Shown: positions 35,619 to 46,681, counted from the first letter of the stretch. The stretch: DNA of 64,000 nt from Eremomyces bilateralis CBS 781.70 (GCF_010015585.1 NW_022985070.1:1314970-1378969), one strand, 5' to 3'. A program made the numbers and translations. The notes: generated by a model from the letters alone, not told the origin.

Positions 35619-36103
35619 GATCATTGTTATTTACGATGTATTCTTAATTATGTAATAGCCCTGTGACCGTATAGGTCGCCGAAAGAGGAAGTGTGATCGG
35701 CTGCAAGTACCGACCTATAGTGGAAATGTTTGAAATCGCTTCGAACACAACGCATGCTCTGGATAAAGGACTTCTAACATTAGAACGGGATTTTATGGCT
35801 TAAAGTGATTTATCTTATGACCTTTTGAATAGGAAATATGATGGTGGCGCTGTAGCATGGAAATACTGTCGCGGCGTCGACGATGTATTCCGAGTGCTGC
35901 GCTGAAATATGCTGATCGGCGACCATGCAATTGTAATTTTTACGTTTGACAAAGTCCTAGATGTTTAAGAATGGCTAGAAAATCTATTCTATATGAAATC
36001 ATAAGAATTACAACATGAACAGAGCCTCTGAGCGGGTTTGAAGTCAAAGTACCTCGATTTTGTTCCAGCACGGCGGTTGTTCCATCACGCAGGGGGGGAA
36101 GGT
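35619..36103 (-). repeat. right terminal inverted repeat (~485 bp)
   Basis: Reverse-complement partner of 31433-31920. It starts 258 bp after the NLR stop codon and ends with ...CATCACGCAGGGGGGG and AAGGT, next to TA. Confidence 0.88.
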
Positions 36104-36105
36104 TA

Positions 36106-37453
36106 CAGCTTCCTTCACCATTCGAAAAACCAGGAACTGAATTCAGCGTCGCTCATCTCCACGATTGTTCCTGCAGGAGCTCATATGAATTTCTGATCGT
36201 TTAAGACGCACATGTCACATTTGCACAGACAGACAGACAATGTTCCATTCCCCATGCCGCGATCTTAAATTAGAATAATAGAAGACATGAAGGCATGGGA
36301 TGGCCAATCAAGTCGTTTCAATATATTGCGTTTCCCGATCCCGTTCGCTCAACCTGGCACAGATCCAAGTGCAAGTCAATATAGACAAGGCCTACGTCGA
36401 CATTGACAGAAATTACAGCCCTAATAGTTGACATTTAATGATCGACGTCACCGAACCGATGCTTGACTTTCCCGAGGATAGGGCAACGCATGCAGGAAGT
36501 GCCTCATCAATACAGCCGTGCGTCCGCGAATCAATTTTCCCCCTCCAGGAATTTTTGGTCTCACTTTCTGGTCGTTGCTTTGCATTGAATAGGCTGTAGA
36601 TCCATTGGACCAGGCTTTTCCGTTCAACCGTCGTACAGCAGTGAGATTATTGCTGCTGGCAAATGTGAAATGGTGCCACAACAGGACTGGGATATATACG
36701 GTTGAACCCTTAACTCCAACCGGTTTTCTGTCAAGTGTCAACAACACTCGCTCGTGGTTCCCTGCGAATCACCGCGGCTTTCATTCATCCTCAGAGCCTC
36801 AAGACCGGAGGCGTGTCCCCATTTGCATTCCAGGGTTCAGCCATGGCTTCTCATGACACCAGGCATTCTCCGTCTTTCGGTGTCCATACGTGCCCAGGTT
36901 TCATACAGCAAGGGCCAACGCACTGAAAACCGGTGCATGAAGGAATTTGATACCGGAGGGCAAAGGTGCCAAGTACTCGAAGAGACCGGCAAGGACAATA
37001 TATGGGCTTGGGATTCAATGACACGTATCTAAGCTTGGCCATCTGACTTAGCAGGTCCTCACATTCGATGTTCAGCTCAGTGAGCTCACAATCTCAGAGA
37101 CCCTCCATGGCAGGTCAGACTCAAGAATTTATCCCGTCGGAAAGGTAGTGTAGGTATGCCAGCTACAGTTTAGATTCAGTAATACGGTAATCAGGAGGCG
37201 TATTCAATTGTCAGGCTGCTGAACCAGAGCTACTGTCCTCGTCTATCACGAAAGCAAGGCGGCGATTAGTCACATCCCTAGCTAACCAGCTATCCCCGCG
37301 TAGGGGTCATTGCAGCGGCTTGGAAGTTGGAGCCCATTTATGATGGAGCGTTGGGCGATTCGCCTTATCCTGGAATGTGTTGTCGTTGGGCCAGGCCGAA
37401 AGCAAGGCAGCAAGAATCCAATAGCATTCAACCAAAACTAGGTCCCCTACATG
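36106..37453. other. gene-poor region
   Basis: About 1.35 kb with only short frames (under 100 codons) that show no family features. No RNA gene was recognised. Confidence 0.5.
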
Positions 37454-37770
37454 TAGGGTGGTTGAATTTCAGTAATTTATATATATTTCTTCGGATGACT
37501 GATAGAATTTAAATTACGCATATAAATTGCTTCTTTCCGAAATTTACGCTAGTCCTATTTTGGCTTGGTTAGATTAAATATGGGTGCCTTGCAGCCTTAG
37601 GCATCAAAACCGAACTCCGTGAAATTCCTCAAAATCTCACCATCTTAACTCTATCTCCGCCATCCAAATTAGTAAACGAAAGCTTGGCATGAAAGATTTC
37701 CGGAGGTCTGGAAATCTTTCATGAAAATTACAAGAGCAATAGATTTCATTGAAATCTTTCACCCACCCTA
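37454..37770 (-). mobile_element. hAT-type MITE, copy 2 (317 bp, opposite orientation)
   Basis: Same length and nearly the same sequence as 22486-22802, but inverted. The ends are TAGGGTGG and CCACCCTA. Flanks CCTACATG (37446-37453) and CGTACATG (37771-37778) form an 8 bp target duplication with one mismatch. Besides single-base changes (for example CACCAATATT versus CACCCATATT), the loop of the internal hairpin is inverted relative to copy 1. It is non-coding. Confidence 0.9.
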
Positions 37771-40700
37771 CGTACATGGGAGAGAGCAGTCCCTTTTGAC
37801 CGGTACGGCCCGGAAGATGTCGATTGACTTAACGCGTGTCGTGCATGCGCCATGGCGTCCCTTCTCCCTAGGGGAGGATTGTGAATGTTTTGATACTTGA
37901 GCTCTAGAATCTGGATGTTCAGGAACAGTCGATCAACCCTCGACGGACTGGTTCACTGGTTCACTGGTTCGGTGGCGGACGAGCCTTAACGCAAGCTCCG
38001 ACCAGGAGTCGATTCATATCCGCCCCAGCCACCGGATGGCGCGTTGGCGACACGACTTGATTTCTTGATCATGGCATATACCACGGGAGCGCTAGTGATC
38101 GAGCATGCCTCGTTCCACAAAGCGTATCGATGTCTCAACTCTCAAGGATGAAGGTCAGAGAATGGAGTGATCGATTCGTCATATGGCGGACCCGGGACCA
38201 CTGACCAGCCACCGTGTCTTTTCTTCCACCATCCTGAGTAGCCACGGAGTCATGACGATCTCAATGGGAAAGGCATCCGGTTAATAGCGGCGTGCCAGCT
38301 TCAAAGTGGATTATCGCTTGTCAACGGCGGAATGGCGGCGATACAAGCCGCTGATGACTTTGTGTATATGTGCCACCCTCTCAGGTCGGCGTCCCTCAAA
38401 AGTCAAACCCAATGAAAACAACATCCCGGAATATATTTCGCGCAAATTTGAGACGTCTTGTTCCCGATAGAGTGGGGGTTTTCAGCTTTAAGCGCTATCT
38501 TCGAAAATCCATCCCTCACCTAACACCTTTCATGAGATTCCCGCAGGAGGGATGATGCTGCGGTATACCGGGTCAAGGTCTAGTAGAGTTGATACCATCT
38601 CAGAATGGAAGTCCGATGCCACAATTTATGACATGCCCGGACTTCTCTGCTTCAAGGCTTCCAGCACCCCGCAATATCGTCATCCGTAGTCCGTCGCACC
38701 CACGTTTCTTCCGTGCTCAAGACCTGCCAGGCTACCATGCAGCGTAAAACTGTAAATGGTAAGGATATGGATCACCTAGACTATCAGACGTGGACCTGAT
38801 GGCTGACTGCCAATATCCTTGCTTTCCTCGTGGACTGGAGGCATTATTTAAAGGGATTGCCCCTTATCAATCTGTGCACTGGTTGAGGCGACAGTCGGGC
38901 TTCTGCAGGCCGTAAACTTGGACAATACCCAGTCGCACAGGAAAACAATGGGATGGTGTCTTCGGACATGATGTTTTTCTTCTGCCAGGAGAACCCACTG
39001 CTCGTATGAACAGCTAGGGCTCGTCGGATCGGTAGGAGTCTCCAGGCGTGCTCGCACTCTCGCCGTGCACGGCATATAATAATAACCACGAGGCGGTAGG
39101 TCGTCTGAATGTGGACTCTCGACTATGGTCGTACAAGCGGCAGGAGATGATCGGTCGGCAAGATGGTGGTGGCTGGACTCCTGGTCGGTTGTCATGCTCA
39201 GAACAAAGGGGCTGTCATCCACCATCAGAAGTCCGTACGGAGCCGTGTCGTAGAGTCAGCAAGGTCAGCAACCGACCAGCGAACACCTCAACATCCCACC
39301 AGATGTTCTTTGTTGGCCTTTTGGTTAGCGGGGGCATTTTTCCCTGGTCCGCATGTTCAAGCAACTGACACAGGGGCTTACCCTACAGCCCTTATCCCCG
39401 TGCTACCATCGACGCGTCTTAGACTCCAGGTTGAGCGGGGCATGATTAGTTTCTTACGGCATCAAGCAACACAAGTCGTGATCAAGTAATAACAGGCTGA
39501 CCTGACAACGGGCTGATAGTCCGTCAATCCGTCCGACATTTTGGCCGGGATTTTCGAGCCTTGGGAACGTTCAGCCTGCACAGTGCACACATTCCTTCAC
39601 TGGCGCAGGAAAGGTCCCAGAGGGCGGAGATGCAGGGCATGGCTGGCGGCTCCCGATGTACGCAACCGGCAGTTCCGGGACCATGCCTAGGCCAAAAAGC
39701 TGGTCCTGCAACGGTCCGGATCTGGGTTCGGAGGAGTTCTAAATTCAGACAAGTCAGCTCCTCAGGAGGACGGGAGAGAGCGTTACGCTGCATGGTGCAG
39801 GGACCAGGACGGCCGATGGATTGATATGGGAGGATTGGATTTTAGAGATGCTCGATCCGATGTCGGTACTGAGGCTTAATTATTTCGTTGTTGGTACTGT
39901 GAACGGGTGTAGAATGATTGCCTGTAGATTTTGGTACCTGATTATTACCATAATCGCTGGCTGAATTATGAATTGATGATGGTAAGAAAGATCAGCGGCC
40001 TGGATGGTTCCCTGCAATAGCTAGGTGGTTTGGTTGTTGGATGACTGCATCAATCCGGATTCGTCCCTGGTCCTCCCCAGCTTCGTGTCGATTATTATTG
40101 GTTACGGTCATCGACTCTCAGACTCATCGTGCTGTCCGCTCGTCAGCTGCCTGTCACGGTTGGAGAATTTTATTCGGAGTTTGCTGATCGATCAGATGTT
40201 GTTGGGGCAGTGGCAGCTGGCGGTCCACCCTGTTGTCCATCTCCCGCGCAGTCTCGTTTGGTTCTGACTTCTGAGGGCGTGTGCTTGAGCTCGTTCGCGC
40301 TTCGCGTCCGCGGCGTCGCACAGGAGGAGCGGCAACTAACAGCTCTCATGTTTTAGTTTTCCCTTACCAACAAGTGCAATGCGTGTGCCAGGGGCTTCCC
40401 TGCACGATCCGTTCGTTACACCAAAATCGTTCCACTAACACTGGGCCGAACTTGAACTGGCGAGACCAGCAGAGACTCGGTGAAGTGTGGACCCGAAGTT
40501 AGACTGGTTGGAGTTTAGTGAGGGCTCAGTTTGAGAGTTTAGGCTGTTTAACAGAGGGAGCCCACTCCGGCGCTCCAACGGCCCTCGCACCACCAAAGTC
40601 CACGGAGCGTCCTGGATGTCTGCACTGGAGCAGACCGCCTAGACCGACCGCCCAAACGTACCGCCTTAACATACCGTCTACCGCCTAGACAGTGAGTAGA

Positions 40701-41751
40701 CACACATCCCTGCACGGCTGCACCCACACATACCCACCGACCAGACAATACTACTCACCGTCTAAACCCCCTGTAGTACAGCCAGTAGCCCCCAGTCGCA
40801 TACCGTAGCTTGCACCAGATCTGCCTCGTTCCCTACCGATCCCCCTACTGGCCCCAGGCCACACTGCTCAAAGTTGGAGAGCAGTTCCCTCTTCCCGAGA
40901 CACTAAGACTCCAGCTCCACCCCCTTGTCCCTTTAAAGGCCCTTAGTTACTGAGTACCCCTGATAGGCTGCTGTCTGATACCCTCAGTCCAGTCCCTGGC
41001 AGTCGGCTCCCTCCTCTGCCGCTCTTCTGCGTGATCCTCTCCCCGTCTCCCGTTCCCCGTGCCTCCTCTGATCCTCTCCCACACTCCCACCACCTCCACT
41101 AACCTCTCTCCCTTCGTCTCCTCCTAATCCTCCTCACTTCACCTTTTTCCCGTTATTCCTGTACCTCCACCCCCTCAACTTGCGTCTCGACGCCTTGTCG
41201 TTCCTTATTCCCTTTTTTTCTTAACCCAGTGCTACATCACTGTCACTCCTTTTCCCATCTTTTTTCCAATCCCCTTCGAGAGACTTGCGGGCGTCATCGA
41301 CCTCCCCGTTCCCTTTGAAGGCCCATTTTCGCGGTCGTCGTCACTCCTTTCGACGCCGCCTTTTCCTCTCCTTGTTTGGCGTACGCCAGTCCGTTCCTTT
41401 GTTCTCATCTATCCAAAGAATCCCCTCTTCGACTCATCGGCTATGGCCTGATCCCATCATCTTTCTTCCCGCGGCTACTAGTGAGCCTCGACGATCCTTT
41501 CCGACTTTTTGTTCTGCAATCGCCTGGGCGGTGCTGCTTCGCTTCCCTCTCCCGTACCTCACCCTCCTTTAAGCCTTCGGTCATCGAGGCGCAACAAAAA
41601 CAGTTCAACTCTTCCATTCTTTTTCATCATACTACCGTTTACACTCCGTCGAACGAACGTACCACAAACGAAGGTCGGCGATCCCTCGACCGCGACTCCT
41701 CCACGACTCACCCCTCCGTACACCGCACCAGGTCTTGGCACCTCCTTCGCA
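37771..41751. promoter_or_regulatory. long gene-poor region and 5' leader of the homeodomain gene
   Basis: Nearly 4 kb without a supported gene. An 8 bp unit ACTGGTTC is repeated three times at 37947-37970, and a 13 bp degenerate repeat lies at 40634-40692. From about 40,900 to 41,750 the strand is strongly pyrimidine-rich (CTCC, TTCC runs), typical of a fungal promoter and long 5' leader. Long upstream regions are common for developmental regulators. Confidence 0.5.
40634..40692 (+). repeat. 13 bp degenerate tandem repeat
   Basis: Units read ACCGCCTAGACCG, ACCGCCCAAACGT, ACCGCCTTAACAT, a shortened ACCGTCT and ACCGCCTAGACAG. The constant part is ACCGYC. It lies about 1.1 kb before the homeodomain start codon. 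Confidence 0.8.
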
Positions 41752-43894
41752 ATGCAAGAAAGCTCCATCGCCATGGTGCAACCAAGCGATGGGGCAAAGG
41801 CTCTCTCTGCTTCCCCAGCGTCCACGGCGGTTTCAACCCATACCCCAGGCTCGGCACCGCGTCGACCTCCGCGTAAAAGCACCTTAACGCAGCAGCAGAA
41901 GAATCAGAAACGACAACGCGCAACTCAGGATCAACTCATCACCCTCGAAGTCGAGTTCAACAAAAACCCGACTCCCACCGCCATGGTGCGGGAACGCATT
42001 GCACAGGAAATCAATATGACCGAACGCTCCGTCCAGATTTGGTTTCAAAATCGGTAAGTTGGGCTGACTCGTGGACCTGCAGAGCCCTGGCTGACATCGG
42101 AATAGACGAGCGAAGATCAAGAATATTGCGAAGAAGAGCATCGAAAACGGGGAGGATTGCAACGATATCCCGGAATCCATGAGGCGATATCTCGCTCTCC
42201 AGGCAATGGAATCCGGTAAGTCTCTTGTGGGTCGGGACCTCCTTGGCCGCGGTCTTTCGTACGGGAATGGGCTCCTGCTCAACACCGAAACAAGCTCGAG
42301 CAAAGTCGGTATGTACTTGATCAGGGTTCTCTTCATTTATCAAATATTAACTGAGCTAGTCATCCACCATCTACATTGTCGCTCCCTTACCATCGGTTCA
42401 TGGCGTCGAGTTGGCCAGACCGCGATGGACCTCGTCATATTCTACTCGCCGGAAAAACGATGCGTTACATATTATATCAACAACGATTCGGCCGGCTACA
42501 AGATCGAATATCCTTTCAACGCGATCAAGAACATCTCGCTGGAAAGCGGAGATGCACTGAGCGCGGAGGGTGCGTCACAGCGCCCTGGAGGTCTCATCGT
42601 GGAGTTGAATCGTCCTCCCAACTTCTTCATGGACTCCTCAGGCTCCGGAGGCTTCTATCAATGTGGTGATTTCACAGAAGAGCAGCAAGCCTCCCAATGT
42701 CTCGCCCATCATCTTGGTGGCCATCCCAAGGTTCTCAGCGGGCAGTTGGCCAAACTGGTGTCGCTCGAGTCTTTCCAAAGCCGCTTCCAGACTTTCGACC
42801 CGAACGGCTTGACCGTATCCGCTCCCGTATCCCCCATCGAACATCGTCCCGCTAGCCAACCGAACCATTTCGCGCATCCGCATATGAACGGGTTCCAGGA
42901 ATCGCAGTTCGCACCGAACCTCCTCCACCCAGGACGTGGCCACAAACGACAGCGAAGCCGGTCCGTACCAGCCGCCATCGACTTTTCCATGATTCGGCAT
43001 CCCATGCCCAGCTTCCTGGTCCACCAACAGCAGCATGTTCCGTCGCCTCTGCATCAAGTCCATCCAATCGCGCCGAACCAGGGGAGTCCATTCGTCCCTC
43101 CCCAGAACCTGTTCGCGCCGGTTCCTCAGCACGCCTCACCTTCCCCGTTCCCGAACGCCGGATTCGGTCCTCCTTTGCAGAATCATCACCCTCAAGGGCC
43201 ACCGAATGGTCTATCCATCGACACGACGGCAGCATCCCCGATGGGCCAGTACTCGATGGACATGCGCGCATACCCCATGACAGCCACCACTGCTCCTTCG
43301 CCGTCCGAATTCGGCACGCCCGGGTTTTTCCCGGTGTCGGGACCGCCGGGACCGGATGCAATGCAGACCGCTCCCTTCAATCAACCATTCTCCGGCCCGC
43401 CTCAGAACCCGCAACCTATCCCCGCCCAAGTCATGACACCCATGAACGAACCCACGATGCACCACACTCCGCTCCCCGACTCCACGCCTCAAACTACGTC
43501 CATCAGCCCCATGGCCGGCGTCAGCCAACCAGTCCAGCCCCCACAGGAACAACAAAGCCAACCGTACGGCGTTTCGAACCCCGTCATCGCGACCCACTCG
43601 CCCCCGCTCGGCGCACTCGGTCGCTCCGCATCAGCGGATTTCCTCGTGGGGGCTCTACCGGAGGACGGCTCGGGGTTGCAAGAGGAAAATTTTCTTTCCA
43701 ACGATTTCTTCGGGTCCAAAGGCCAGGGCGTCACGTTGCCCATTCGCTCGCCCTTCATCGGGCATAACAGCCCGTTCAGTGCGAACGATGGAAACTATAG
43801 CTCTGGGATGGGAGACGATGATGGCTTGATGATGGGACTTGGGGAGCCGCTGGACGACGGCGTGCCTGGATTCTGGGGGGACGGGGATAACTAG
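41752..43894 (+). CDS. homeodomain transcription factor (Pho2/Phx1/Htf1-like class)
   Basis: Three exons, 41752-42053, 42106-42308 and 42360-43894, encode 679 aa. The homeodomain covers about residues 51-110, with recognition helix [16 protein letters not shown] (WFQNRR at 97-102); intron 1 splits the Arg101 codon. A conserved fungal domain follows: [19 protein letters not shown]...[10 protein letters not shown]...[25 protein letters not shown]. The rest is Pro/Gln/His-rich, like an activation region, ending in an acidic tail. Proteins of this layout regulate phosphate response, stationary phase or conidiation in various fungi; which applies here cannot be told from sequence. A longer in-frame start at 41509 adds residues that look like translated leader and is rejected. 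Confidence 0.85.
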
Positions 43895-44880
43895 TTTCGC
43901 GATTTCGAAAACTATCTCTGCACATCCCACTCATATCATGTTGCCCTTTTCTCTTTCCCCTTTGGAAACTTTTCCTTTTTTTTGTACTTCCTTTTTTCTC
44001 AGCTCAACGACCAGGGACGGGTTCGGACGAATTTGGATTCACCAATGCGGCGTTTCACGGTCCTTGTTCATCTTTTCCGTTAACGCCCTTTCTCTTCCAT
44101 ATAACCCTCTTCGATTCTTTCCCCATCTTTTGTCTTCGGCCGTCCGCAGTGGGGCCCCCCTCTCTCCTCGGAACTTTCTTTTCTTCGTTGCTGGTGCAGC
44201 GGAACTTAATTTCGCATTTATTGGCGGACGGATCGGGCGAAGCCGGTGGGAGGATTACTTTTTGTTTGTCTTTCCATCGTGTGCCCTTTTTTTTCATGGA
44301 TAAAATGAGACCCCCGGGCGTCGCTGGCTTCTTTTCGAAATTGAAACCATCCACGCGACTTCAGGGAGCGGCGGCGGTCAAGGATGGATGGACATAAGCG
44401 AACGCCTCTGGAAGGCTTCCTTGATATGGGGGATGGGTAGCAGATGTGGAGGAATCTACAGATGGATGTAGGTCTAGCTATGTGGAATATAGATCGACAT
44501 CTAAACCTCTCCGTTGTGCCGATTTTCTTGAACTGTACCGCTATGCTTTGCTTCGTCAAATGCCACTCATTCAGTAAGATGGGTGTTTCGGTGTCCATAT
44601 CGCATTCCTCAGAGTCCCTCCATCACTAGGAGGATGGGTCAACATTCGAGATGTTACGTCTTTCATCTCCACTATGCGCTGCGCCTCTAGCATTGACGTA
44701 GTCGCTTCGTCCACTCTCTTAGCAAAAGAGCGTGCACCAATAGAACGGAAATTATCCTTCAGGGACTCAATTGAGGAACGGACAGTCGAAATGAGCGTGA
44801 TCACTTACTCGCCCCCTTTACAGGGTCTCGAATTACGGTTTGAGATATATCTAAGCTTGGGACATTGAGTTTATTAAACT
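43895..44880. other. 3' region of the homeodomain gene and intergenic DNA
   Basis: T-rich 3' flank to about 44,300, then unremarkable sequence. A minus-strand frame at 44571-44804 (77 codons) has a protein-like helical composition and might be a further remnant of the decayed region next to it. Confidence 0.4.
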
Positions 44881-45600
44881 AACTATGATTCTATTCTATT
44901 CTACCCACCTACATGACAGGATTTCAAGCGGTACCACACCGCACTGGACCAGCAGAGTACCAATCGTCGAGCCTTGCTCGACCTCCAAGCCATATTTCCG
45001 TTGTTGGCCGGTTCTCTGGCACATCTTCAGCATAGTATGGAGCTTCTTGCGTAGTCCCCCTTCCTCTCTGTATACCACCGCATAATCTGTCTTTTCAAGG
45101 AGAGCTCTCTGCTCTCGCATCCCCAATTGGTATAGGGGCAAATCTTGCTACACTGTTGTCGTAATCCAATCTTCGAACTTTCCAAGCTTTTTAGACGTGC
45201 TCGATGGCGCATGGAGAGGGAACCTTTCAAACCTCAACTCAGGTGTGACACGCGCGTCGATAATGCCACCCGAGCCTTTGAAGTTACCCGCCGGGTGGTG
45301 TAGGTCGACGGTATTGGCCGATGCCGGGACGAAAAGCGCATAGCTTGGACGCCAATCGAGATCGTCGGACTGACCTTCTTCGTTTCAGAGTCTGTCACAG
45401 ATCTTGATCCACTCCTCGCGATTCTCGAGAGGTCGGATATCCTTGTATTCCTCTTTGTCCATGGACGGGATGAAGCACGCGATCTCGAAATTCGAGAAGG
45501 TCCCTTTCTTCACCATCTCGAGTCGAGTCGTGGTCGCGAGTCCCTTTTCCATCTGTCTACAGTGTGTAGTAAGGCGGCTAGGTCCTGGAAAACGCTAGCA
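44881..45600 (-). pseudogene. possible decayed protein-coding region, family unknown
   Basis: On the minus strand, protein-like stretches follow each other in changing frames: LEMVKKGTFSNFEIACFIPS near 45,500, ALFVPASANTVDLHHPAGNF near 45,310, and ALLEKTDYAVVYREEGGLRK near 45,090. Stops and frame changes interrupt them, and no single spliced model that I tried joined them cleanly. I do not recognise the family. It could instead be an intron-rich small gene I failed to resolve. Confidence 0.3.
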
Positions 45601-46000
45601 ATAGGAACGTTGACTTAGTTCAGTGTCCTTAGCACACAAGAGAGAAGGACTTGTGTAACTAGGAGATATGGTTTTGTAGGGAACAATAACAAGAACAATA
45701 GGATTATAGGAAGTGGTATATACAAGTTGAAGAATCCTCAGTTTGGCTATGCGCCAATACTGTGCCTTTATATTGCCCCAACTAGGTTTAGGGTGTTCAA
45801 GCCGGGGTGCCGTTCAGAAAGTTTTGCCAGGAAGTTACGTGATGTGCGGTCTACCTTTCCCCTGCGACATCACCAAAGTTTGCTCTTTTCCCACGTTTTT
45901 CATTTTTCATTCCTCCAAACCATGCTAAAAATTAATAAATAAAAATCTATTTCGAATCGTCTCATCATTCTGATGCTAATAAAAATATCAAAAAGATGAG
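45601..46000. other. intergenic, AT-rich near the tRNA
   Basis: No gene seen. A-rich runs at 45980-45997 (T runs on the minus strand) lie just downstream of the tRNA and would act as its Pol III terminator. Confidence 0.5.
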
Positions 46001-46104
46001 GGGCCTGGCCGGGAATTGAACCCGGGACCTGTCACATTCATAGTTAAGTGAACTTAACCGGGAAAGAACCCGAAGCGACAATCATACGACTAGACCACCA
46101 GGCC
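46001..46104 (-). tRNA. tRNA-Pro (anticodon CGG) with a 32 nt intron
   Basis: On the minus strand the acceptor arms GGCCTGG and CCAGGCC pair perfectly. The D-arm region TGGTCTAGTCGTATGATT matches eukaryotic tRNA-Pro. The anticodon stem GTCGC pairs with GTGAC (one G-T pair), and the loop TTCGGGT gives anticodon CGG. The T-arm is CCGGG-TTCAATT-CCCGG. A 32 nt insertion directly after position 37 is in the canonical place for a spliced tRNA intron. Short T runs follow within 10-25 bp. Confidence 0.93.
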
Positions 46105-46681
46105 ACCGTTTGATAATAAATTTTCCGCTTTTTGGAATTTATAAAAATGCTCAAAGTGGAGATTTGACCCATTTTCTATTGTGTGGTGGAGTCATTCAAA
46201 ATTTGAGAGGGGCTGCATGTCTGGTATTACTAGCCCGCCCTAACACCCATCATTAAACATTAGGTATTTATCATGGGATCTTCCAATGTAAGTTGTCACT
46301 AAATTTATTCCTCATGCCCCTGATTTCATTTCCCCTTTCAACCATTTTATTCAATTGTTAATACAGAGCACAAGTAATAGACATAACTTTGTGTCATTGA
46401 TTTCAAAAGAATCTGGATTTTCCTGTCCCCTTATCAAATTTCGGTTCTAGTTCACTCCGGTGCCTTGGGTTGGAGTTCCGCTTCAGCAGAGGCAGCCCAA
46501 CTGGAGGCAACAATTTCTTCCATTCCTTAGTCATATTTGACAATCTGCGCTGCAGTAAATGAAGGCCTTAGTTGCATCTCTTAGCTGGCAGACATTTCTC
46601 AATCCGAATCGGACAGAAACCTTCTGGATGATCCTAGTTAAAGTCAGATCATAGTTCACTGATCAGCAGTCGAGTTCAGCG
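46105..46681. other. intergenic, BMT6 promoter
   Basis: 577 bp, AT-rich at the left. AAATTTCG is found at 46436-46443, 246 bp before the BMT6 start codon. No gene is supported. Confidence 0.5.

Larger units (their letters stand above)
31433..36103. mobile_element. 4.7 kb TIR-bounded segment carrying an NLR gene
   Basis: The segment is bounded by long inverted repeats (31433-31920 and 35619-36103). It encloses the HET/NB-ARC/TPR gene and no other recognisable gene. Both ends read CCCCCCTGCGTGATGGAAC inward, preceded by ACCT(T). Each outer end abuts TA (31431-31432 and 36104-36105), which could be a TA target duplication of the kind made by Tc1/mariner-type elements, though 2 bp is weak. No transposase is visible, so if mobile it would be non-autonomous. 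The repeats differ at perhaps a fifth to a quarter of positions by eye, which implies an old event. An alternative is an inverted duplication unrelated to transposition. Confidence 0.65.

Noticed and set aside
31431-36105. Longer (8 bp) target duplication around the TIR-bounded segment
   Set aside because: The 8 bp flanks do not match as direct repeats. Only TA is shared, and TAACCT/AGGTTA is simply part of the inverted repeat.
37947-37970. Three copies of ACTGGTTC
   Set aside because: A short slippage repeat in non-coding DNA with no further context.
41509-41751. N-terminal extension of the homeodomain protein
   Set aside because: The translated extension is leader-like, pyrimidine-derived sequence without conservation; MQESSIAM at 41752 is a better start.
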